Of a DNA stretch of 64,000 nt, positions 1-8,947 are shown piece by piece. Below the pieces are notes generated by a model that worked only from the letters and a program-made list of their open reading frames with translations, made no database searches and was not told the origin of the DNA. The stretch spans positions 1 to 64,000 of the forward strand of contig JAFUFD010000050.1 in assembly GCA_017470055.1 (NCBI GenBank). The letters run 5' to 3'. Both the position numbers and the translations under genes were made by a program. The first letter of the stretch is position 1. The number at the start of each line of letters is the position of its first letter. This DNA is from Prevotella sp. (GTDB taxonomy: Bacteria > Bacteroidota > Bacteroidia > Bacteroidales > Bacteroidaceae).

Positions 1-1
1 C

Positions 2-127
2 AGCAAGTATCCTTGGATCGAGTGGGACGAGCAGACCAAGAGCGGTAAGTTCCTGCACAAGCCTGAGCGTGCCGACATCCCTGAGAATATTAAGGAGCAG
101 TTAATCGTTGAGTTGTACTCTAAATAA
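2..127 (+). CDS. rpsD: 30S ribosomal protein S4, C-terminal fragment
   Basis: Partial gene cut by the window start. The frame beginning at base 2 reads [11 protein letters not shown] and ends IVELYSK before a TAA at 125-127, which matches the C-terminal end of ribosomal protein S4. S4 is a 30S assembly protein that binds 16S rRNA. It stands 11 bases upstream of rpoA, the usual bacterial alpha-operon order, so the two are almost certainly co-transcribed. Only about 41 residues are visible, so the rest of the protein cannot be checked. Confidence 0.9.
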   Translation, partial: SKYPWIEWDEQTKSGKFLHKPERADIPENIKEQLIVELYSK

Positions 128-138
128 TCATTAAATTA

Positions 139-1131
139 ATGGCGATATTAGCATTTCAAAAACCTGATAAAGTCGTAATGTTGGAAGCAGACGACAAGTT
201 CGGCAAGTTCGAATTTCGTCCTCTGGAGCCGGGTTTCGGTGTAACCATTGGTAACGCCCTGCGCCGCATTCTTCTTTCATCGCTGGAGGGTTATGCCATC
301 AACACCATTCGTATCAGTGGTGTGGAGCATGAGTTCTCGTCAGTACCTGGTGTAAAGGAAGACGTGACCAACATTATCTTGAACCTGAAGCAAGTTCGGT
401 TCAAGCAAGTAGTGGAAGAATTCGAGAACGAAAAAGTCTCAATCACCGTCGAGAATTCTACCGAGTTTAAAGCCGGTGATATAGGCAAGTATCTGACTGG
501 ATTTGAAGTGTTAAATCCCGATTTGGTGATTTGTCATTTAGATTCCAAAGCCTCGATGCAGATAGACCTGACTATCAACAAGGGTCGCGGTTATGTCCCC
601 GCTGAGGAGAACCGTGAGTTCTGTACTGATGTCAATGTGATAGCCATCGACTCTATCTACACCCCAATCCGTAATGTGAAATACTCAGTAGAGCCCTATC
701 GTGTCGAGCAGAAGACCGACTACGACAAACTCGTGCTTGAGATTCAGACGGATGGTTCCATACACCCGAAGGACGCTTTGAAGGAAGCCGCTAAGATCCT
801 TATCTATCACTTCATGCTCTTCTCCGACGAGAAGATCACCCTTGAGAACACAGACAACGAGGGTAACCAGGAGTTTGATGAGGAAGTGCTGCACATGCGT
901 CAGTTGCTCAAGACCAAGTTGGTTGACATGAACCTCTCCGTTCGTGCCCTCAACTGTCTGAAGGCAGCCGATGTAGAGACCCTTGGTGATCTCGTGCAGT
1001 ACAACAAGACGGATCTCCTGAAGTTCCGTAATTTCGGTAAGAAATCGCTCACTGAGCTTGATGATTTGCTCGAGAGTCTGAATCTGTCGTTTGGAACCGA
1101 TATTACAAAGTATAAATTAGACAAGGAGTAA
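139..1131 (+). CDS. rpoA: DNA-directed RNA polymerase subunit alpha
   Basis: 330 residues, the usual size for this family. The N-terminal half has the dimerisation and assembly signature ([17 protein letters not shown], about residues 33-49), and the C-terminal domain, from about residue 250, has the helix-hairpin-helix form that contacts DNA and activators ([20 protein letters not shown], then [13 protein letters not shown]). It nucleates assembly of core RNA polymerase. The ATG at 139 lies 11 bases after rpsD, and rplQ follows after 27 bases, so this is the tail of the ribosomal alpha operon. No internal promoter is visible. Confidence 0.98.
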   Translation: MAILAFQKPDKVVMLEADDKFGKFEFRPLEPGFGVTIGNALRRILLSSLEGYAINTIRISGVEHEFSSVPGVKEDVTNIILNLKQVRFKQVVEEFENEKVSITVENSTEFKAGDIGKYLTGFEVLNPDLVICHLDSKASMQIDLTINKGRGYVPAEENREFCTDVNVIAIDSIYTPIRNVKYSVEPYRVEQKTDYDKLVLEIQTDGSIHPKDALKEAAKILIYHFMLFSDEKITLENTDNEGNQEFDEEVLHMRQLLKTKLVDMNLSVRALNCLKAADVETLGDLVQYNKTDLLKFRNFGKKSLTELDDLLESLNLSFGTDITKYKLDKE

Positions 1132-1158
1132 GAGACTCCCTGAAAAGAAAAACGAAAA

Positions 1159-1680
1159 ATGAGACACGGAAAGAAATTTAACCATCTGGGTCGTACTGCA
1201 GACCATCGCCGTGCCATGCTTGCCAACATGGCTATCTCGCTGATCATGCACAAAAGAATCACTACGACCCTTGCCAAGGCAAAGGCACTTAAGAAGTATG
1301 TTGAGCCACTGATCACACGCTCAAAAGACGATAGCACTAACTCACGTCGTGTAGTCTTCAGTTACCTGCAGAACAAGGAGGTCATGAAAGAACTCTTCGG
1401 TCCTGTAGCACAGAAGGTAGGTGACCGCCCTGGTGGTTACACACGTATCATCAAGTTAGGTTCTCGTCTGGGTGACGGTGCTGACATCGCTTTCATCGAA
1501 CTCGTAGACTTCGATGAGAACATGGCTAAGACTCCTAAGGCAGAGAAGAAGACTCGCCGTTCACGCAAGTCTGCTCCAAAGGCTGAGGCTCCCGCTGAGG
1601 CACCTGTTGCTGAGGAGGCTCCCAAGGCTGAGGAAGCACCTGTTGCTGAGGCTCCTGCTGAAGAGGAGAAGGCTGAGTAA
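1159..1680 (+). CDS. rplQ: 50S ribosomal protein L17 with long Ala/Pro/Glu tail
   Basis: 173 residues. The first ~120 are a standard L17 ([20 protein letters not shown] at the start), a large-subunit protein near the exit tunnel. After about residue 125 comes a basic linker (KKTRRSRKS) and then about 40 residues made almost only of Ala, Pro, Glu and Lys in repeats such as [14 protein letters not shown]. The DNA of the tail is itself a set of imperfect tandem repeats (about 1570-1675). Acidic, low-complexity extensions on L17 are known in Bacteroidetes; the function is not known. It is the last gene of the operon and is followed by a strong terminator. Confidence 0.97.
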   Translation: MRHGKKFNHLGRTADHRRAMLANMAISLIMHKRITTTLAKAKALKKYVEPLITRSKDDSTNSRRVVFSYLQNKEVMKELFGPVAQKVGDRPGGYTRIIKLGSRLGDGADIAFIELVDFDENMAKTPKAEKKTRRSRKSAPKAEAPAEAPVAEEAPKAEEAPVAEAPAEEEKAE

Positions 1681-1705
1681 GATCTTGGTTGAAACTCACC
1701 ATAGA

Positions 1706-1741
1706 GTGGGGCGTTGCATATTTGCAATGCCCCACTTTTTT
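1706..1741 (+). terminator. Rho-independent terminator after rplQ
   Basis: A hairpin with arms GTGGGGCGTTGCA (1706-1718) and TGCAATGCCCCAC (1723-1735; one G-T pair) is followed by six T residues. It closes the rpsD-rpoA-rplQ unit. The stretch from here to the promoter at 1877 holds nothing I can identify. Confidence 0.93.
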
Positions 1742-1876
1742 GTTCCTATGAATTCCTATATTTCTTCAGATTGCGGTAGAACGAACTGAGTGAGGCAAAA
1801 CCCGACTGGATGACAATATCGCTTGTTCTATCATTCTCTTTAGGGAATCCCCTAAACGATTTTCGGGAATTACCCC

Positions 1877-1906
1877 TTGCGGATTTGTGGAAAATCAGTA
1901 TCTTTG
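1877..1906 (+). promoter_or_regulatory. Bacteroidetes-type promoter for the glycine-zipper lipoprotein
   Basis: TTG at 1877-1879, 19 bases, then TATCTTTG at 1899-1906, followed by CA. This fits the Bacteroidetes -33/-7 consensus. Transcription would start near 1910, giving a leader of about 25 bases before the ATG at 1935. Confidence 0.8.
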
Positions 1907-1934
1907 CATCGTGAACTTTAATACGGAAAGCGAT

Positions 1935-2735
1935 ATGAAGAAGATTGGAATATATTTGATTGGTGCCGCCTTACTGGTGAGCAGTTGTGGTACTTACACA
2001 GGACAGGGTGCTTATGCGGGAGCCACCTTCGGCTCTATCCTCGGTTCGGCAATCGGAGGCATCTCGGGTGGCTGGCGTGGCAGTGACATCGGTACGATTG
2101 TCGGTATGGCAGGCGGTGCTGCCGTAGGTGCCGCTATCGGTGCTGCCGCAGACCAGAAGCAGCAGGAGAAGATAGAAGGCTACCATAAGCGCGTCGAGCA
2201 GCGTGAGCGTCAGTATGACAACCAGCAAGGCTCTTACGACCAAGGCTCCTATCAGTCGGGCGACAGTGGTTTCGACGCTACGAATAGTGGTGACGACCGT
2301 ATCGATATCGGCATCGAGGGTCCCAAAGGTGAGGTCACCGCTCCTACGAGTAGGGTAGAGCGGATGGATAACAGTCATGCCGCTGAGCGCATTGTCATCC
2401 GTAATGCCCGTTTCATGGACAATAATCAGGACGGAGTCTTGAAGGCGGGCGAGGAATGCAAGATATCCTTTGAGATCATGAACTACTCTGGTCGCACACT
2501 CTATGATGTACAGCCTATGGTCTATGAGGTGACAGGTAATAAGAACCTGCATATCTCACCCAATCTCCATGTGGAGAGTATCGCCCCCAATAGTGGTGTA
2601 CGCTATACCGCCACGGTTCTTGCAGGCAAGAAACTCAAGGACGGTACGGCAAAGATTCGTGTAGGAGCCACCGTAGGCAGCCGTGAACTCAGTGCACAGG
2701 AGAAGGAGTTTACCGTCGTCACGAGAAAGAAATAA
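1935..2735 (+). CDS. Outer-membrane lipoprotein with glycine-zipper region
   Basis: 266 residues from the ATG at 1935. An in-frame ATG at 1887 would lie upstream of the predicted transcript start, so it is not used. The N-terminus is a lipoprotein signal peptide with lipobox LVSSC (Cys18). Residues about 25-75 are a Gly/Ala-rich glycine zipper (GATFGSILGSAIGGISGGW and so on) of the kind that packs in membranes. A Gln-rich linker follows, then a C-terminal beta-rich domain. Residues about 162-173 (DNNQDGVLKAGE) match a calcium-binding EF-hand or dockerin-like loop. The role is probably envelope-related, but I cannot name a specific function. It is monocistronic. Confidence 0.85.
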   Translation: MKKIGIYLIGAALLVSSCGTYTGQGAYAGATFGSILGSAIGGISGGWRGSDIGTIVGMAGGAAVGAAIGAAADQKQQEKIEGYHKRVEQRERQYDNQQGSYDQGSYQSGDSGFDATNSGDDRIDIGIEGPKGEVTAPTSRVERMDNSHAAERIVIRNARFMDNNQDGVLKAGEECKISFEIMNYSGRTLYDVQPMVYEVTGNKNLHISPNLHVESIAPNSGVRYTATVLAGKKLKDGTAKIRVGATVGSRELSAQEKEFTVVTRKK

Positions 2736-2749
2736 GTAACTCAAGAAAA

Positions 2750-2829
2750 TTCCCAATGTGGGAATTTTTCTTTCCCACATTGGGAAAAAAGATTCCCAGC
2801 ATTGGAAATAAATATTCCCGCCTTGGGAA
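2750..2829. repeat. Array of four 15-bp quasi-palindromes between convergent genes
   Basis: Four copies of TTCCC-n5-KGGAA type dyads lie at 2750-2764, 2772-2786, 2793-2807 and 2815-2829 (TTCCCAATGTGGGAA, TTCCCACATTGGGAA, TTCCCAGCATTGGAA, TTCCCGCCTTGGGAA). Starts are 21-22 bp apart, two helical turns. The first two are exact reverse complements of each other and form a hairpin with a 15-bp stem and a 7-base T-rich loop. They lie between the 3' ends of the lipoprotein gene and gdhA, so they could act as a two-way terminator, but the regular spacing is more than a terminator needs. Confidence 0.85.
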
Positions 2830-2835
2830 TTTCTG

Positions 2836-4173
2836 TTATACGATACCCTGTGCGAGCATAGCCTTTGCCACCTTCATGAAGCCTGCCACGTTGGCACCTT
2901 TCACGTAGTTGATGTAGTCGCCCTGCTTGCCGTACTTCACGCACTGCTCATGGATGCCTGACATGATATGATGCAGTTTCTGGTCGACCTCCTCGCCAGT
3001 CCAAGCGATGCGCATGGAGTTCTGCGTCATCTCCAAGCCAGATGTTGCCACACCGCCTGCGTTGACAGCCTTGCCAGGGGCAAACAGTTGTCCAGCGGCA
3101 ATGAACTTGTTGACAGCCTCGGCAGTGCATCCCATGTTGCTGACCTCAGCGACGCATAATGGCTTATGGGCAAGAATCTTATCAGCATCCTCGCCATTGA
3201 GTTCGTTCTGGGTTGCACAAGGTAGGTAGATATCCGCTTTCTGCTCCCATGGCTTCTTGCCCTCGAAGAACTGGGCTCCGTCGAACTCCTCGGCGTATGG
3301 TGCGCAGACATCATTGCCAGAGGCACGCAACTCCAGCAGATACTCAATTTTCTCGTCGTCGAGACCTGCGGGGTCGTAGATATAGCCGTCAGGACCACTG
3401 ATGGTGATGACCTTCGCTCCCAACTCGGTAGCCTTCTTGGCGGCACCCCATGCCACATTGCCGAAGCCAGAGAGGGCGATGGTCTTACCCTTGATGTCGA
3501 GTCCGTGTGTGTCGAGCATCTGGTGGACGAAATAGAGGGCACCATAGCCAGTAGCCTCTGGGCGCAGGATAGAGCCGCCCCATTCCAGACCCTTGCCCGT
3601 CAGGGTGGCGCCATGGAACTGACTGGTCAGTTTCTTGTACATCCCGAAGAGATAGCCAATCTCACGACCGCCCACGCCGATATCGCCAGCAGGAACGTCG
3701 ACATCAGGACCTATCACCTTATATAACTCACACATGAACGCCTGGCAGAAACGCATGATCTCCGCATCGCTCTTTCCACGGGGGGAGAAGTCGCTACCAC
3801 CTTTTCCACCGCCCATCGGCAGGGTAGTGAGGGCGTTCTTGAAGGTCTGCTCGAAACCGAGGAACTTCAGGATACTCAGATTCACCGAGGCATGGAAGCG
3901 TAAACCTCCCTTATAGGGACCGATAGCGCTGTTGAACTGCACACGGTAGCCGATATTCACCTGTACCTCACCCTTGTCGTCTACCCAAGGCACACGGAAG
4001 GTGATGATGCGCTCCGGCTCGACGATGCGCTCCACGATCTTCGCTTTCTCAAACTCTGGGTGCTCGTTGTACACATCCTTGATGGATTCCAATACTTCGC
4101 GTACAGCCTGTAAGTACTCCACTTCGCCTGGGTGTTTCTTCTCCAGGCCCTGCATGATTTTTTCCACGTTCAT
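2836..4173 (-). CDS. gdhA: NADP-type glutamate dehydrogenase
   Basis: 445 residues, the normal length of the hexameric bacterial enzyme. It interconverts 2-oxoglutarate plus ammonia and glutamate, the main route of ammonia assimilation in Bacteroidales at high ammonia. Visible motifs: substrate site GPYKGGLRFH (about 85-94), the glycine-rich loop with the catalytic Lys (MGGGKGGSDF, Lys124), PAGDIGVGGRE (161-171) with the catalytic Asp, and the Rossmann fold GFGNVAWGAA (235-244). Cofactor preference for NADP is inferred from similarity to the 445-residue family. It is monocistronic, with its own promoter embedded in an inverted repeat upstream. Confidence 0.97.
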   Translation of the reverse strand: MNVEKIMQGLEKKHPGEVEYLQAVREVLESIKDVYNEHPEFEKAKIVERIVEPERIITFRVPWVDDKGEVQVNIGYRVQFNSAIGPYKGGLRFHASVNLSILKFLGFEQTFKNALTTLPMGGGKGGSDFSPRGKSDAEIMRFCQAFMCELYKVIGPDVDVPAGDIGVGGREIGYLFGMYKKLTSQFHGATLTGKGLEWGGSILRPEATGYGALYFVHQMLDTHGLDIKGKTIALSGFGNVAWGAAKKATELGAKVITISGPDGYIYDPAGLDDEKIEYLLELRASGNDVCAPYAEEFDGAQFFEGKKPWEQKADIYLPCATQNELNGEDADKILAHKPLCVAEVSNMGCTAEAVNKFIAAGQLFAPGKAVNAGGVATSGLEMTQNSMRIAWTGEEVDQKLHHIMSGIHEQCVKYGKQGDYINYVKGANVAGFMKVAKAMLAQGIV

Positions 4174-4220
4174 AGTTTTAAGGTTTTATTGTTAAACTGA
4201 CATTTTGTTATATTCTTAAT

Positions 4221-4252
4221 GCAAAAATAGGGAATTTTCTGGAAAGAACCAA
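4221..4252 (-). promoter_or_regulatory. gdhA promoter
   Basis: On the minus strand, TTG (4252-4250), 20 bases, then TATTTTTG (4229-4222) followed by C. The ATG of gdhA is about 50 bases downstream. The -7 box lies inside one arm of an 18-bp perfect inverted repeat (see the terminator entry), so promoter and hairpin share DNA. Confidence 0.75.
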
Positions 4253-4269
4253 GAAAATTCCCTATTTTT
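4223..4269 (-). terminator. Terminator of the DASS transporter gene; perfect 18-bp inverted repeat
   Basis: Arms at 4223-4240 and 4252-4269 are exact reverse complements (18 bp) around an 11-base loop. Read on the minus strand the hairpin ends in a T-run, so it can terminate transcription from the transporter gene. It overlaps the gdhA -33/-7 elements, so it may also be an operator. Confidence 0.8.
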
Positions 4270-4304
4270 TTAGTCTAAAGTTTACAATATGTTAATTCTG
4301 AGGG

Positions 4305-5810
4305 CTACAATACGTGTAAAGTACCCAAGAAATAGAGCAAGATGTACCCTAATACCATGCTGATGATACCCATGATGAGTCCGATTTTCGACATATCTTT
4401 CTGCTGTACTAAGTTAGTAGCGTAGGCAAGGGCATTTGGTGGGGTAGAGATAGGCAGTACCATCGCACTGGAAGCCGCAACGGCGACACCAATCAAGACG
4501 GTAGGTGTTCCACCGATCGCATCCAGTTTATCACCCATAGCGGCGCATACCACGGCAAGGATAGGCATCAGCAGTGCCGCTGTTGCGGAGTTGCTGATAA
4601 AGTTGGACAGGATGTAGCAGATAAGTCCAGAAAGTAACAGGATGAGCAGTGGTGAGAACTCGCCAAACGGAATGCTCTTCACCGCATTGGCGGCAAGACC
4701 AGAGGCATTCAGTCCATAGCCAAGGGCAAAACCACCCGCCACCATCCAGATGACGCTCCAGTTGATCTGCTCCAAGTCACGCTTGGTGATAACGCCTGTC
4801 AAAGCGAATATCACAAATGGGATCAAAGCCACCGTATACGAGTTGATGCCTGTCACAGCATCCAGTAACCAGAGTGCTACCGTTACGAAGAAGGTCACGA
4901 TGACGATATAGGTGTGCTTGTCTTTCTTCATTTCACCCTCAATCTCCAGTTCCACCGTTTTCTGGCTAAAGGGGAAAATCGTCTTCAGCAGATACCAGCC
5001 AAGCAATAGCAGAATCACTACCAAAGGTGTCATGAACATCATCCACTCGCCAAAGCCCAGACCCATGTTCAGTCCCTCAGGGTCGTTGAGGTATTTCAGG
5101 GCGATGGTGTTAGGAGGTGTACCGATAGGCGTTCCCATGCCACCGAGGTTGGCGGCAACAGGAATAGACAATGCCATGGCGATGCGTCCCTTGCCTTCAG
5201 GGGGCAACTGGCGGAACACAGGTGTCAAGAAGGTCAGCATCATAGCCGCTGTCGCTGTGTTGGACACGAACATCGAGAAAAGACCTGTGATGAGGATGAA
5301 GCCTAACAGCACGTTGTCACTTTTGTTGCCGAAGGGCTTCAATAGCACCTTGGCAAGTTGGGCATCCAGTCCTGTCTTCGTCGCAGCGATGGCGAGGATG
5401 AAGCCGCCGATGAACAACATGATGACAGGGTCGGCGAAAGTCGCCATGACACTCTTGTAACTGAGCAGCGTGCCCACTTGCTCCGGGTCGCACATCCATT
5501 TGATACCGCTATCCGAGGTGAAGAGCAGCATCAGTCCAATGATGGCAACTGAGGTGGCCCATGATGACACCACCTCCAGGATCCACATCAGGGTGGCAAA
5601 TGCGAAGATAGCGATGATACGTTGTTGTACCACAGTCAGTCCGTCGATGCCAAACCATGACGATGGGATATTCCAGAGGAATAATGTCACGATGAGTACG
5701 ATGAGTGCCTGAGTGGTCTTCTTGAATCCCTCACTGGGATGGAATCTTCTGGCGAATCGCATCTTGTGGTAAGCCTCCACAAGTTCGTAGCCTTTGTAAA
5801 TATGAAACAT
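4305..5810 (-). CDS. DASS (SLC13) family anion:sodium symporter
   Basis: 501 residues with 11 or more hydrophobic segments. The two inverted-repeat substrate/sodium motifs of the divalent anion:sodium symporter family are clear: SNTATA (183-188) with GTPIGTPPN (226-234), and SNSATA (406-411) with STPPNA (455-460). Family members import dicarboxylates such as succinate, or sulfate; the motif set favours dicarboxylates but does not fix the substrate. The first ~30 residues form a basic cytoplasmic stretch. The gene is monocistronic on the minus strand, has a candidate promoter at 5855-5862 and a hairpin terminator after it. Confidence 0.92.
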   Translation of the reverse strand: MFHIYKGYELVEAYHKMRFARRFHPSEGFKKTTQALIVLIVTLFLWNIPSSWFGIDGLTVVQQRIIAIFAFATLMWILEVVSSWATSVAIIGLMLLFTSDSGIKWMCDPEQVGTLLSYKSVMATFADPVIMLFIGGFILAIAATKTGLDAQLAKVLLKPFGNKSDNVLLGFILITGLFSMFVSNTATAAMMLTFLTPVFRQLPPEGKGRIAMALSIPVAANLGGMGTPIGTPPNTIALKYLNDPEGLNMGLGFGEWMMFMTPLVVILLLLGWYLLKTIFPFSQKTVELEIEGEMKKDKHTYIVIVTFFVTVALWLLDAVTGINSYTVALIPFVIFALTGVITKRDLEQINWSVIWMVAGGFALGYGLNASGLAANAVKSIPFGEFSPLLILLLSGLICYILSNFISNSATAALLMPILAVVCAAMGDKLDAIGGTPTVLIGVAVAASSAMVLPISTPPNALAYATNLVQQKDMSKIGLIMGIISMVLGYILLYFLGTLHVL

Positions 5811-5854
5811 TGTTTATCAATGATTAATTAGAAATGAATTCTCTAAAACAGGTG

Positions 5855-5862
5855 CAAAATTA
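5855..5862 (-). promoter_or_regulatory. -7 box for the DASS transporter
   Basis: The minus strand reads TAATTTTG followed by CACC, a typical Bacteroidetes -7 element and start region, about 45 bases before the ATG. No good TTG is found 19-20 bases upstream, so the -33 half is weak. Confidence 0.55.
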
Positions 5863-5906
5863 CAAAGAAAATATGAAATGGAGAGCGATAATGCGAAAAA
5901 AAGTGA

Positions 5907-5914
5907 TAACTTTG
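5907..5914 (+). promoter_or_regulatory. -7 box for the PEP-synthase-like gene
   Basis: TAACTTTG followed by CA, 21 bases before the ATG at 5936. No clear TTG lies 19-20 bases upstream. It is divergent from, and close to, the DASS promoter. Confidence 0.55.
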
Positions 5915-5935
5915 CAACAGAATCAATAACAAATT

Positions 5936-8900
5936 ATGAGTGAGCCGAATAAAATACCCAACGAGTGGAATCAATTTTACTTGAAAGATGTGTCGTTTGT
6001 CAATCTGATGACACGTCGTATTTTCAATATCCTGATTGTTGCGAATCCCTATGATGCGTTTATGCTGGAAGATGACGGGCGCATTGATGAGAAACTGTTT
6101 GACGAGTATAGTGAACTGGGAATGCGTTATCCGCCGACGTTCACGCAGGTCAGTACGACCGAGGAGGCAGAGGAGGTGCTGCGGACGATGGATATCGACC
6201 TGATTATCTGTATGCCTGGTAATGCCGACAATGACGCTTTTGCCGTGGCACGTGATGTCAAGCAGTCGGCGCCACAGATTCCTTGTGTCGTTCTGACTCC
6301 TTTCTCTCATGGTATCACCAAGCGTATTGAGAATGAGGATATGTCCATCTTCGACTACGTGTTCTGCTGGTTGGGAAATACCAACCTTATTCTCTCTATC
6401 ATCAAACTGATAGAGGATAAGATGAACATCGAGCATGACATCAAGGAGGCGGGTGTGCAGATGATTATGCTGGTGGAGGATAATATCCGTTTCTACTCTT
6501 CCGTGTTGCCCAACCTCTATAACTATATCCTTGCCCAAAGCAAGAACTTCTCTACCGAGGCGTTGAATCCCCATGCCGCGGCACAGCGGAAGCGTGGTCG
6601 TCCCAAGGTTGTACTTGCTACCAATTATGAAGAGGCAATGGAATGGTATAACAAGTACCATGATAACGTATTGGGCGTTATCAGTGACACTCGTTTCCCC
6701 ATCAGGACTACCGCAGGCAGACTCTCCCATGTGGAGGAGGGAGATGCGGAGGCAGGTCTGAAACTGTTGAGGGAGATTCGCCAACGGGATGAGTATGTGC
6801 CGTTGATCTTGCAGAGCAGTGAGATAATCAATAAGGAGAAGGCGGAGGCAGAGGGTTTCGACTTTATCGACAAGAACTCCAAGAAAATGAATGTCGACCT
6901 GCGTCACGTCATCGAGGAGCACATGGGTTTTGGTGACTTCATCTTCCGTGACCCCGTGACGAAAGAGGAAGTTGCCCGTGTGTCGACGCTGAAGGAGTTG
7001 CAGGATAATATCTTCAAGATTCCCAATGACTCCATGCTCTACCATATATCCCGCAACCATATGAGCCGTTGGCTCTGCGCCCGTGCCATCTTCCCCGTCT
7101 CCGCTTTCCTGAAGACAGTGACGTGGCATAAGTTGCAGGATGTGGATGCCCATCGGCAGATTATCTTCGATGCCATCGTGCAGTATCGTCGGATGAAGAA
7201 TATCGGTGTCGTTGCGGTCTTCGATCGTCTGAAGTTCGACCGCTATGCCCATTTTGCCCGTATTGGCGAGGGCTCACTTGGAGGAAAGGGGCGTGGCCTT
7301 GCCTTCTTGGACAATATCATCAAACGGCATACGGAGTTGAATAAGTTTGAGAATGCCACAGTGTCGATTCCGAAGACCGTTGTGCTCTGTACTGACTTCT
7401 TCGATGAGTTCATGGATAAGAATAATCTCTGGGGAATCGCTTTGAGTGACGCTTCTGACGAGGAGATCCTGCAGCATTTCCTCCGTGCCCAATTGCCCGA
7501 CTCTCTGATAGCCGACTTCTTCACGTTCTTCGATGCGGTGAAGTCGCCTATTGCCGTACGTTCCAGTTCCCTGTTGGAGGATAGCCATTATCAGCCGTTC
7601 GCAGGAATCTATAGTACCTATATGATACCTTACCTGGAGGATAAGTATGAGATGCTGCGCATGCTTGCCTGTGCCATCAAAGGTGTCTATGCCTCCGTCT
7701 ATTATAAAGATTCTAAGGCATATATGACAGCGACCTCTAACGTCATCGATCAGGAGAAGATGGCTGTCATCCTACAGGAGGTGGTAGGACATCAGTACGG
7801 CGACCATTATTATCCTACTTTCAGTGGTGTGTTGCGCTCCCTCAACTATTACCCCATCGGTGATGAGACGGCAGAGGAGGGTATCGCCTCCCTCGCCTTG
7901 GGCTTGGGCAAGTATATCGTGGATGGCGGACAGACCTTGCGTGTATCGCCCTATCATCCGACTCAGGTGCTGCAGACCTCCGAGATGGAGACGGCACTGA
8001 AGGAGACGCAGACAAGGTTCTATGCCTTGGATATGTCACATGTGGGCGACGACTTCAAAGTGGATGATGGCTTCAATATCAAGAGCCTGCGTGTGAAAGA
8101 GGCGGATAAGGATGGAGCCCTGAATGGTATCGCCTCCACTTACGACCCCTACGACCAGATTATCCGTGACGGTATCTATGAGGGGGGACGTAAGGTGATC
8201 TCTTTCTGTGGTGTGTTACAGCATGGCATCTTCCCATTGCCCGAGATCCTGCAGATGGCGCAGAAGTATGGCGCGGAGGAGATGCGCCGTCCTGTGGAGA
8301 TAGAGTTCGCTTGTAATCTGACCAGTACCCCTCAAGGGACAACGGGCGATTTCTACTTGTTGCAGATCCGTCCTATCGTCGACTCTAAACAGGTGTTGGA
8401 CGAGGACCTTGCCGCTATTCCAGACGAGCAGTGCCTGTTGCGCTCCCACAACTCCCTTGGTCATGGTATCTCTGAGGATGTGGTGGATGTGGTCTATGTG
8501 AAGACCGATGATGACTTCACGGCGGCAAACAATCCTTATATCGCTGACGAGATAGAGCAAATCAACCGTAAGTTCCTCAATGCGGACAAAAACTATGTCC
8601 TGATAGGACCTGGACGCTGGGGAAGTAGTGACTATTGGTTGGGTATTCCCGTGAAATGGCCCCATATCTCCGCAGCCCGTGTCATCGTGGAGGCAGGACT
8701 GAAGAACTATCATGTCGACCCCTCTCAGGGTACGCACTTCTTTCAGAACCTGACCTCTTTCGGGGTGGGGTACTTCACGATCAATACCTATACAGGTGAT
8801 GGTGTCCTCCAGAGGGATATCCTTGACAGTATGCCTGCCATTGAGGAGACCCAGTATGTACGCCACGTGCGATTCGACCGTCCCCTGAAAATCATGATGG

Positions 8901-8947
8901 ATGGTAAGAAACAGCATGGGGTCGTCCTATTGCCCACCGAGGCGTGA
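5936..8947 (+). CDS. PEP/pyruvate-binding (PPDK N-terminal) protein with receiver-like N-terminus
   Basis: 1003 residues. Residues about 440-800 form the nucleotide-binding domain of pyruvate phosphate dikinase/PEP synthase: GEGSLGGKGRGLAFLD (about 443-458), AVRSSSLLEDS with FAGIYSTY (about 540-562), and the closing FYLLQIRPIVD (about 797-807). The swivelling phospho-histidine domain and the PEP-binding TIM barrel of true PEP synthases are absent; instead there is a ~200-residue C-terminal domain I do not recognise (GPGRWGSSDYWLG). The first ~330 residues look like two response-regulator-type folds (for example MIMLVEDNIRFYSSVL near 175). It resembles a Bacteroidetes protein often labelled PEP synthase, but it cannot be a complete one. 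It may use ATP to phosphorylate another target; function unknown. Confidence 0.85.
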   Translation: MSEPNKIPNEWNQFYLKDVSFVNLMTRRIFNILIVANPYDAFMLEDDGRIDEKLFDEYSELGMRYPPTFTQVSTTEEAEEVLRTMDIDLIICMPGNADNDAFAVARDVKQSAPQIPCVVLTPFSHGITKRIENEDMSIFDYVFCWLGNTNLILSIIKLIEDKMNIEHDIKEAGVQMIMLVEDNIRFYSSVLPNLYNYILAQSKNFSTEALNPHAAAQRKRGRPKVVLATNYEEAMEWYNKYHDNVLGVISDTRFPIRTTAGRLSHVEEGDAEAGLKLLREIRQRDEYVPLILQSSEIINKEKAEAEGFDFIDKNSKKMNVDLRHVIEEHMGFGDFIFRDPVTKEEVARVSTLKELQDNIFKIPNDSMLYHISRNHMSRWLCARAIFPVSAFLKTVTWHKLQDVDAHRQIIFDAIVQYRRMKNIGVVAVFDRLKFDRYAHFARIGEGSLGGKGRGLAFLDNIIKRHTELNKFENATVSIPKTVVLCTDFFDEFMDKNNLWGIALSDASDEEILQHFLRAQLPDSLIADFFTFFDAVKSPIAVRSSSLLEDSHYQPFAGIYSTYMIPYLEDKYEMLRMLACAIKGVYASVYYKDSKAYMTATSNVIDQEKMAVILQEVVGHQYGDHYYPTFSGVLRSLNYYPIGDETAEEGIASLALGLGKYIVDGGQTLRVSPYHPTQVLQTSEMETALKETQTRFYALDMSHVGDDFKVDDGFNIKSLRVKEADKDGALNGIASTYDPYDQIIRDGIYEGGRKVISFCGVLQHGIFPLPEILQMAQKYGAEEMRRPVEIEFACNLTSTPQGTTGDFYLLQIRPIVDSKQVLDEDLAAIPDEQCLLRSHNSLGHGISEDVVDVVYVKTDDDFTAANNPYIADEIEQINRKFLNADKNYVLIGPGRWGSSDYWLGIPVKWPHISAARVIVEAGLKNYHVDPSQGTHFFQNLTSFGVGYFTINTYTGDGVLQRDILDSMPAIEETQYVRHVRFDRPLKIMMDGKKQHGVVLLPTEA

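Noticed and set aside
5843-7252. 469-codon open frame on the minus strand opposite the PEP-synthase-like gene
   Set aside because: It is His/Leu/Ile-rich shadow sequence of a strongly coding plus strand, with no recognisable domain.
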